From an uncultured Roseburia sp. (lineage in GTDB: Bacteria > Bacillota > Clostridia > Lachnospirales > Lachnospiraceae): a DNA stretch of 5,285 nt. A model generated the notes under the pieces. It saw only the letters and a program-made list of their open reading frames with translations. It was not told the DNA's origin and searched no databases. The DNA lies in the NCBI GenBank assembly GCA_905206195.1, contig CAJLGN010000130.1, forward strand, positions 1-5,285, written 5' to 3'. The translations under genes were made by a program, and so were the position numbers. Of the stretch, positions 1-5,285 are shown in pieces. How positions within the stretch are numbered: the stretch's first letter is position 1; the number at the start of each line of letters is the position of its first letter.

Positions 1-1
1 G

Positions 2-196
2 GATAAGCGCGTGGTGTGGGTCTACTTGACAGAGAAAGGGAAGGCTGCCTTCACGCACCACGAGGCGTTCCATCACAGGATGATCGCCAGTGTAAAGGGG
101 GAGTTAAGCGAACAGGAGACGACGGTTCTGATTTACTCGCTCGCCAAGCTCATAGATTATTTTCAGACAGCATACGATCTTGCCGAAGAAAAGTAA
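2..196 (+). CDS. MarR-family transcriptional regulator, C-terminal part (5' end outside window)
   Basis: Only the last 64 codons are present; the frame is open to the left edge and ends at TAA. The fragment begins with DKRVVWVYLTEKG, the pattern of the wing and following strand of MarR winged-helix proteins (D-x-R-x-x-x-V-x-L-T-x-x-G). After it comes a charged, helical tail of about 50 residues (residues 15-64 of the fragment) matching the C-terminal dimerisation helices of the family. MarR proteins are cytoplasmic dimers that usually repress nearby genes and release DNA on binding a small ligand. The DNA-recognition helix is not in the window, so the target and ligand cannot be read. The tail (HHEAFHHRMI, then LSEQET) recalls FabT-like regulators of fatty-acid synthesis, but this is only an impression. 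The next gene starts 18 bases after the stop on the same strand, so the two are probably cotranscribed. Confidence 0.82.
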   Translation, partial: DKRVVWVYLTEKGKAAFTHHEAFHHRMIASVKGELSEQETTVLIYSLAKLIDYFQTAYDLAEEK

Positions 197-214
197 TAAA
201 ACGGAGGATTTGAT

Positions 215-478
215 ATGGGCAGAGGAATCGCTGGAAAAAATAATTGGGCGCTATTTTTATTGCTGCTTTCGGGAATTGTTCTGGGCGGATTTATCGGCAA
301 CCTTGCTGCGGGGGTGCCTGGCTTTGGCTGGCTGAGTTACGGGCAGAGTTTTGGTTTCACGAACCCGATCGTGTTCGATATCGGGATTATGGTGCTGACG
401 TTTGGACTTTCCATCCATATTACAATTGCAAGCATTATCGGCGTACTGCTTGCGGTCATTATATATCGGTTGATCTAG
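215..478 (+). CDS. Small integral membrane protein, DUF4321-type
   Basis: An 87-residue protein starting at ATG 215, preceded by GGAGG at 203-207 with a 7-base spacer, so the start is well supported. A short basic N-terminus (MGRGIAGKNN) is followed by a membrane helix at about residues 11-33 containing a glycine-rich LLLLSGIVLGGFIGNLAAG stretch. A polar/aromatic loop follows at about 34-50, then a long hydrophobic region at about 51-85 that could form one or two helices, ending in YRLI. Size and layout match the DUF4321 family of Firmicutes, whose function is unknown; the assignment is from memory of that family. It lies 18 bases downstream of the MarR fragment and is the last gene before a weak terminator-like hairpin, so it is likely the distal gene of that operon. 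No enzymatic motif is visible. Confidence 0.8.
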   Translation: MGRGIAGKNNWALFLLLLSGIVLGGFIGNLAAGVPGFGWLSYGQSFGFTNPIVFDIGIMVLTFGLSIHITIASIIGVLLAVIIYRLI

Positions 479-499
479 GATGCGCATCTGGCTGATCAG

Positions 500-530
500 A
501 GAGCCTTTGCTTCAAAGCTTTAATTATTTA
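500..530 (+). terminator. Weak candidate terminator after the DUF4321 gene
   Basis: AGCCTTTG (502-509) can pair with CAAAGCT (513-519) around a 3-base loop, with one C bulged. The stem extends by a G-U and an A-U pair outward (500-501 with 520-521). A T/A-rich stretch, TTAATTATTT, follows. The stem is short and AT-rich, so this is only a possible end of the MarR-DUF4321 transcript. Confidence 0.3.
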
Positions 531-558
531 ACAAAGTAAAGAAATAAACAAAAAAAGA

Positions 559-587
559 TTGCGTGTCACACTGTTTTATAATAAAAT
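559..587 (+). promoter_or_regulatory. Candidate sigma-A-type promoter for gdhA
   Basis: TTGCGT at 559-564 and TAAAAT at 582-587 are separated by 17 bases. A perfect TATAAT also lies at 577-582, but a -35 match 16-18 bases upstream of it is missing. The -35 is weak (3 of 6 consensus bases), so the exact hexamers are uncertain. The AT-rich context and position, about 55 bases before the gdhA start, favour a promoter here. Confidence 0.45.
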
Positions 588-589
588 AA

Positions 590-1975
<1,386 letters not shown>

Positions 1976-2003
1976 GTAAGATATAGTTAGATTGCATAAA
2001 AAT

Positions 2004-2050
2004 AACAATGGCGTGGTGGCTGGAAACAGCTTACCACGCTGTTGTTGTTC
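2004..2050 (+). terminator. Hairpin terminator after gdhA
   Basis: A long stem pairs 2004-2017 with 2033-2046 (14 pairs, two of them G-U). It continues as GCTG (2019-2022) with CAGC (2027-2030), closed by a GAAA tetraloop. GCGTGGT/ACCACGC forms the GC-rich core. The 3' side runs into TTGTTGTTC, a T-rich tract interrupted by G. This makes it a good stem with a poor U-tract. It starts about 30 bases after the gdhA stop. Confidence 0.68.
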
Positions 2051-2065
2051 TGAGAAATTGTAGGA

Positions 2066-2094
2066 TTGTTTACGCTAAGGAAATATGCTATCAT
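2066..2094 (+). promoter_or_regulatory. Promoter with extended -10 for the phospholipase-like gene
   Basis: TTGTTT (2066-2071) and TATCAT (2089-2094) are 17 bases apart, and TGC immediately precedes the -10, giving the extended TGn element. The predicted start, near 2101, leaves a leader of about 50 bases before the ATG at 2151. It lies just downstream of the gdhA terminator, so the gene is its own unit. Confidence 0.65.
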
Positions 2095-2150
2095 TCCAAA
2101 ATAAAGTGTAATTTAGCCATATTTATAATGCATAAAGAAGGGAATATACG

Positions 2151-2812
2151 ATGGCAACATGGATAGCACATCTGCGCGTGGCGGAAAAGGTTTTGGAATA
2201 TTATCCGAACATGGAACACACGGCATTTCTGGTGGGTAACATCGCTCCGGACAGCGGCGTGCCGAGTGAGGACTGGTCTACATACACGCCGGATAAGAAC
2301 ACATCTCATTTCCAGGAACGTGGGGTGATCCTTCCGGAGCGGTTTCTGCAGAAATACATGACGAAAGGGCAGTGGAGCGGATATGACGCGGGACAGAGAG
2401 CATTTTATCTTGGGTATTATACGCCTCTTCTGTCGGACTGTCTGTGGAGGAAAATATATACTATCCGGCAATGGAGCGGTTCGGGAGTATGGAGACGGAG
2501 GAGCGTAGGAAAGTAATCTGGCAGTTCAAGGAGGACTGGTATGATCTGGATCATCTGTACCTGAAAAAGCACCCGCATTTCCGGGCATTTCTCGAATATG
2601 AGCGGGCGAAGGATTTCCGTAATGCGTTTATGGAGGAATTTGCGGAGGATGCCTTTGAGAACCGCCGGGTCTATATTACCGGCTTCTACCGCGCGGAGCA
2701 TGAAAATCTCCAGAGAGAATATCCATATCTGGATGAGAGGACGATGGATGCATTTGTGGCTGCGACTGCACAATCATGTGCGGGTGCAGTGAAAGAGTGG
2801 ATGGGAGAATAA
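2151..2812 (+). pseudogene. Zinc-dependent phospholipase C-like protein, frameshifted
   Basis: The ATG at 2151 follows AGAAGGGA (2136-2143) at good spacing. The first part reads MATWIAHLRVAEKVLE, then VGNIAPDSGVPSEDW (28-42), TSHF (51-54) and LGYYTPLLSDCLWRK (87-101). This is the pattern of the small zinc-dependent phospholipase C-like (PF00882-type) proteins of Clostridia, by recollection of the family. After K101, at 2451-2453, this frame goes off pattern (IYTIRQWSGSG) and stops at 2516. The family-like sequence resumes in the -1 frame as NIYYPAMERFG and continues through WQFKEDWYDLDHLYLKKHP to KEWMGE at 2812. Restoring one base in the AAAA run at 2451-2454 gives a single 220-residue protein of normal family length. 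The conserved HLL[ST]D histidine also appears as Pro92. Either the gene is decaying or the frameshift is a homopolymer sequencing error. The substrate is unknown; real phospholipase activity is not shown. Confidence 0.8.
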
Positions 2813-2829
2813 GTGAGAAGAGAATAAAG

Positions 2830-2886
2830 AAATAAGGAATCCCTGAGAGCGGATATTTGACAACTGCTTTCAAGGATTCCTTATTT
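2830..2886. terminator. Bidirectional intrinsic terminator between converging genes
   Basis: A perfect 13-base inverted repeat (AAATAAGGAATCC at 2830-2842 against GGATTCCTTATTT at 2874-2886) encloses a second stem, TGAGAGC (2844-2850) with GCTTTCA (2866-2872, one G-U pair). One mismatch separates the two stems, and the loop is 15 bases. Outer arms are A-rich on the left and T-rich on the right, so each strand reads a U-rich 3' arm. It sits 18 bases after the phospholipase-like stop and 16 bases before the minus-strand exporter stop, which fits termination of both genes. Confidence 0.9.
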
Positions 2887-2901
2887 TGCTCAACCGCTTG
2901 T

Positions 2902-4233
2902 CTATTTCAGATAATGGTACACATGTCTCTTCCGCACGTGATAGAACGCTGCTAAAAACACCGTCAGAAACTCCGCCGTAGGGATTGCAAGCCACACGCC
3001 GTGGATGCCAAAGAGCGCGGGCAGTATCAAAAGTGAGAGTAAAATGAAACCGAAGGTCCTGGTGAAGGAGATCAGCGCGGAGGTTTTCCCGTCGGAGAGA
3101 GCCGTGAACAGTGCGGATGAAAAAATATTGAATCCGCTGCACAAAAAAGCGAGGGAGAACAGAGAAAAGCCCTGTGTCGCCAGTGCGTAGGTGTCCGTGC
3201 TTCCGCCTGCGAATATGCCGACGATGGAATCGGAGGCGAGGTAGGACATCCCGGTGATTGCCAGAGCGGACAGCAGCACAAACCACACACTGATCCGGTA
3301 GACGTTCTGCAGCTCCCGCTCGTTGGAGGCACCGTAGTGGAAGCTGAAGACAGGAGCGACTCCCATCGAAAAGCCGAGATAAAGCGCGTTGAAGAGAAAC
3401 TCTGCGTACAGGACGATTGTGATCGCAGCGACGCCCGACTCCCCCGCCAGCCGCATCATAATAAAATTAAAAAAATAGGTGATGACGGCGTTTGAGAGAT
3501 TTGTGACCATCTCGGAAGAACCGTTTGCGCTCGCAGCCAAAAGCGTCCCGACGTGAAATGTAAATCTGGTAAAATACAGATCTCCTTTTACAAAAAAGAA
3601 GAAAATGACGCCGAACACCGCGGGAATCATCTGCCCGATACCCGTGGCAAGTGCGGCCCCCTCAATTCCAAGACCGAGTGGACCCAGGAATACATAGTCG
3701 AGCACCGCGTTGGAGATGCCGGCGATGATTGTCAGGACAAGCCCGATCTGCGGTTTTCCGGCAGTCACAAAAAATGCCTGAAAGAGAGTCTGCAGCATAC
3801 AGGCGGGAGCGAACAGGATCACGGTGCCGAGGTAGGCTGTGCAGTGGGGCACCAGTAGGTCCGTAGCACCTAAAAGACGGCAGATGGGCGTCAGAAACAG
3901 ATGTGTCAGAGCGAGGAGCAGAAAACTTGCGATGAGGCCAGATATGACGAGCATAGTAAAATCGTTGCGCGCCGTTTCATGTTTGCCTGCCCCCAGCTTC
4001 TGTGCGACTACGGCGCTGCCGCCCGTGGCGAGCATAATGCCGATTGCTAGGAGAATATTGATGATCGGAAATACGATGTTGACGGAAGAGAGTGCGTGGT
4101 CTCCGAGAAAACGTGAGATAAAAATGCCGTCGATAATGGTGTAACAGGACATGAATACCATCATGACCATGGACGGAAATGCAAATTTTAGCAGGGTCAC
4201 AGGTGTAAATTTTTGGCCAATAGACTGTTTCAT
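2902..4233 (-). CDS. MATE-family multidrug/cation efflux transporter (MepA-like)
   Basis: A 443-residue, very hydrophobic protein of the length expected for a 12-helix MATE antiporter. These export cationic drugs or metabolites across the inner membrane, driven by Na+ or H+. The first half shows YTIIDGIFISRFLGDHALSS (31-50), with D35 in helix 1, then the conserved GGSAVVAQKLGAGK (71-84) and LDYVFLGPLGLGIEGAALAT (178-197). The second half shows the matching pseudo-repeat MGVAPVFSFHYGA (290-302) and GVWLAIPTAE (412-421). The C-terminus is a short basic tail (YHVRKRHVYHYLK). The start at 4233 is chosen because AAGGAGA (4242-4248 on the complement) sits 8 bases upstream. Upstream in-frame ATGs at 4311 and 4299 lack a ribosome site, and the first lies at or before the predicted transcript start. 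It is divergent from a MerR regulator and ends at a shared terminator. Substrate cannot be read from sequence. Confidence 0.95.
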   Translation of the reverse strand: MKQSIGQKFTPVTLLKFAFPSMVMMVFMSCYTIIDGIFISRFLGDHALSSVNIVFPIINILLAIGIMLATGGSAVVAQKLGAGKHETARNDFTMLVISGLIASFLLLALTHLFLTPICRLLGATDLLVPHCTAYLGTVILFAPACMLQTLFQAFFVTAGKPQIGLVLTIIAGISNAVLDYVFLGPLGLGIEGAALATGIGQMIPAVFGVIFFFFVKGDLYFTRFTFHVGTLLAASANGSSEMVTNLSNAVITYFFNFIMMRLAGESGVAAITIVLYAEFLFNALYLGFSMGVAPVFSFHYGASNERELQNVYRISVWFVLLSALAITGMSYLASDSIVGIFAGGSTDTYALATQGFSLFSLAFLCSGFNIFSSALFTALSDGKTSALISFTRTFGFILLSLLILPALFGIHGVWLAIPTAEFLTVFLAAFYHVRKRHVYHYLK

Positions 4234-4241
4234 GAGGGATA

Positions 4242-4248
4242 TCTCCTT
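4242..4248 (-). promoter_or_regulatory. Ribosome binding site fixing the MATE start
   Basis: On the minus strand AAGGAGA precedes ATG 4233 by 8 bases. This is the best-placed site upstream of any candidate start and supports a 443-residue product rather than the 26-residue longer reading. Confidence 0.85.
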
Positions 4249-4292
4249 TATAAAAAATATAAAATCTGCGCTGTGCGGATCGCTTTGGACCG

Positions 4293-4321
4293 TTGTCATT
4301 TTTTTGCACATTTGCTATCAT
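4293..4321 (+). promoter_or_regulatory. Extended -10 promoter for the MerR regulator
   Basis: TTGTCA (4293-4298), a 17-base spacer and TATCAT (4316-4321), with TGC directly before the -10, form a strong sigma-A-type promoter reading rightward. The predicted start, near 4328, falls inside the dyad at 4324-4344, so regulator binding would be expected to block it. The leader would be about 42 bases. Confidence 0.7.
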
Positions 4322-4347
4322 AAACTATATGGTAACCATAGAGTCAA
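4317..4347 (-). promoter_or_regulatory. MerR-type promoter with 19-base spacer for the MATE gene
   Basis: On the minus strand, TTGACT (4347-4342) and TATGAT (4322-4317) are separated by 19 bases. That is longer than the usual 17 and characteristic of promoters activated by MerR-family proteins through DNA distortion. The predicted start is near 4310, giving a leader of about 77 bases before ATG 4233. The -10 hexamer overlaps that of the opposing regulator promoter (4316-4321). Confidence 0.83.
4324..4344. promoter_or_regulatory. Palindromic operator, probable MerR-regulator binding site
   Basis: A 21-base dyad centred on base 4334. The left arm ACTATATGGT and right arm ACCATAGAGT match at 9 of 10 positions. 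It fills most of the 19-base spacer of the exporter promoter and overlaps its -35, the standard position for MerR-family operators. The likely ligand-controlled protein is the adjacent MerR-family product. Confidence 0.82.
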
Positions 4348-4369
4348 GTGGTTTTTTCAGGGAGGGGAC

Positions 4370-5197
4370 ATGAACCGAAACAAATATCTGACAACGGGGG
4401 AGTTGGCGCGGCTTTTGCACGTCACTAAGAACACGCTTTTTCACTATGACAAAATGGGGCTGTTCTCGCCGGAGATTGTGTTAGAGAATGACTACCGCTA
4501 TTATTCCATTCATCAGATTGAGGTTCTGGATGCGATTATTGTGCTGAGGGATCTGGAGATGCCGTTAAAGGAGATCCGCGATTTTTTGGAGGGACGGAAC
4601 CCGGAAAAACTGCTTGCGCTTTTCGCGAAGGAGGAGGCGCAGATTGAGGCGCAGATCAGGCGTCTAAAAGATCAGAGGCGGTGGATAAAAGAAAAAAGTG
4701 AAAAAGTACGGAATGTTCTTGCGGTGAAGCTCGATAAAATCTATGTGAGGCATCAGCCGGAAACCTATTATGTGATGCATACATTTGAAATCCCAACGGA
4801 CACGGTATATGCAGAAAAAATAACAGAACTTACGGAAGTTTATGAGAGCCGAAACCACAGCATCTGTTATGAAATTGGATGTATACAGAAGATGGAGGAT
4901 ATCCGTCGGAGAGTCTATGATAACTATCAGAATGCAGCGCTTGTCATGAAACACAGGCCGAGGGGGATGCAGTATTTTACCCTGCCGGAGGGGGAGTATC
5001 TGGTGGCTTACCTAAAAGGACACTGGAAAGACATCGGCGTGGCATATGAACGGATGATGGAATATGCGGTTGAGAATGAGGTGGAATTGTCGGAGCAGTT
5101 TTTGGAGGTATATGCCGTGGACAGTCTGATGGCAGAGCGGGAGGAGGATTATGTCACGGAGATCAGTGCGCAGATAGAAAATAGAAAAAGGACTTAA
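4370..5197 (+). CDS. MerR-family transcriptional activator with GyrI-like ligand-binding domain (BmrR-like)
   Basis: A 275-residue DNA-binding regulator. Residues 6-25 (YLTTGELARLLHVTKNTLFH) are the helix-turn-helix, followed by YDKMGLFSPE and the wing NDYRYYS (40-46), then the second helical pair (QIEVLDAIIVLRDLEMPLKEI, 49-69). Residues about 78-118, rich in E, K, R and Q, form the antiparallel coiled-coil dimerisation helix. Residues about 124-270 resemble the GyrI-like effector domain of B. subtilis BmrR. They include LPEGEYLVAYLKGHW (205-219) and FLEVYAVD (244-251), whose E246 aligns with the BmrR drug-binding glutamate by eye. Start 4370 is preferred because GGAGG (4361-4365) lies 4 bases upstream and the MerR domain begins at once. 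The same frame runs open back to 4151, but that part overlaps the promoters and the exporter. It likely activates the divergent MATE gene on binding a cationic ligand and represses itself. Confidence 0.93.
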   Translation: MNRNKYLTTGELARLLHVTKNTLFHYDKMGLFSPEIVLENDYRYYSIHQIEVLDAIIVLRDLEMPLKEIRDFLEGRNPEKLLALFAKEEAQIEAQIRRLKDQRRWIKEKSEKVRNVLAVKLDKIYVRHQPETYYVMHTFEIPTDTVYAEKITELTEVYESRNHSICYEIGCIQKMEDIRRRVYDNYQNAALVMKHRPRGMQYFTLPEGEYLVAYLKGHWKDIGVAYERMMEYAVENEVELSEQFLEVYAVDSLMAEREEDYVTEISAQIENRKRT

Positions 5198-5285
5198 ATT
5201 TTGCGCCGTAACTGATAGTTGCCCCCGTCATGCTGAATGGATACAAGAGGGGAGACTATGAAGAAAAGTCTGTAAATAATAATCT
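5198..5285. other. 3' end region, no confident gene
   Basis: After the regulator stop there is no convincing terminator; only a 4-pair AACT/AGTT hairpin near 5210-5220 is visible. A good ribosome site (AGAGGGGAG, about 5246-5254) precedes ATG 5258, but that frame reads only MKKSL before TAA at 5273-5275. A different frame from ATG 5230 (MLNGYKRGDYEEKS) stays open to the edge but lacks a ribosome site. Neither can be called a gene from this window. Confidence 0.4.

Noticed and set aside
2445..2456. Programmed -1 ribosomal frameshift in the phospholipase-like gene
   Set aside because: The zero-frame codons TGG AGG AAA do not form an X-XXY-YYZ slippery heptamer, and no clear downstream stem or upstream Shine-Dalgarno stimulator was seen; a simple base loss is the better explanation.
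2830..2886. Inverted repeat as insertion-sequence ends or an attachment site
   Set aside because: There is no transposase or integrase and no target duplication; position between two converging stops fits a terminator.
3553..4144. Plus-strand frames of about 100 codons opposite the MATE gene
   Set aside because: They are antisense to a clear membrane transporter, lack ribosome sites, and have low-complexity, unlikely protein sequences.
4234..4311. Longer N-terminus of the MATE protein from 4311
   Set aside because: The predicted transcript starts near 4310, the extra residues are polar and unlike the family, and the ribosome site lies just before 4233.
4151..4369. Extended plus-strand frame upstream of the MerR gene
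   Set aside because: It overlaps the exporter start and both promoters; the MerR domain and ribosome site begin at 4361-4370.

Overview
The window looks like chromosomal DNA of a low-to-mid GC Gram-positive anaerobe, most plausibly a Clostridia/Lachnospiraceae-type Firmicute. The reasons are strong AGGAGG-type ribosome binding sites, sigma-A-like promoters with extended -10 elements, a DUF4321-type small membrane protein, a hexameric GdhA closely resembling clostridial and enterobacterial enzymes, and a MATE/MerR efflux pair of a kind common in that group. Genus cannot be fixed from this sequence.

Layout, left to right. (1) Bases 2-478: the 3' end of a MarR-family regulator followed after 18 bases by a small two-helix membrane protein, probably one transcript. 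(2) Bases 479-2046: a single-gene unit for glutamate dehydrogenase (gdhA, start at 641), with its own leader, a candidate promoter and a long hairpin terminator. (3) Bases 2066-2812: a gene of the zinc-dependent phospholipase C-like family with a good promoter and ribosome binding site, broken by a one-base frameshift near 2450 and apparently lacking a conserved histidine. (4) Bases 2830-2886: a large, nearly perfect inverted repeat that serves as terminator for both converging genes. (5) Bases 2902-5197: a divergent pair, a MATE-family drug/cation exporter on the minus strand and a BmrR-like MerR regulator on the plus strand. The 136-base gap between them holds a textbook MerR-type promoter for the exporter (19-base spacer containing a 21-base dyad) and an opposing extended -10 promoter for the regulator whose -10 element overlaps the exporter's. 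(6) Bases 5198-5285: short end region with no clear gene.

The genes form four independent units: nitrogen assimilation (gdhA), a MarR/small-membrane-protein operon of unknown role, a degraded hydrolase-like gene, and a drug-responsive efflux module in which the MerR protein probably senses a ligand through its GyrI-like C-terminal domain and switches on the MATE pump. I found no phage, transposon, CRISPR, tRNA, rRNA or defence system, and nothing that amounts to a clearly undescribed system. The most informative features are the compact divergent control region and the broken phospholipase-like gene.
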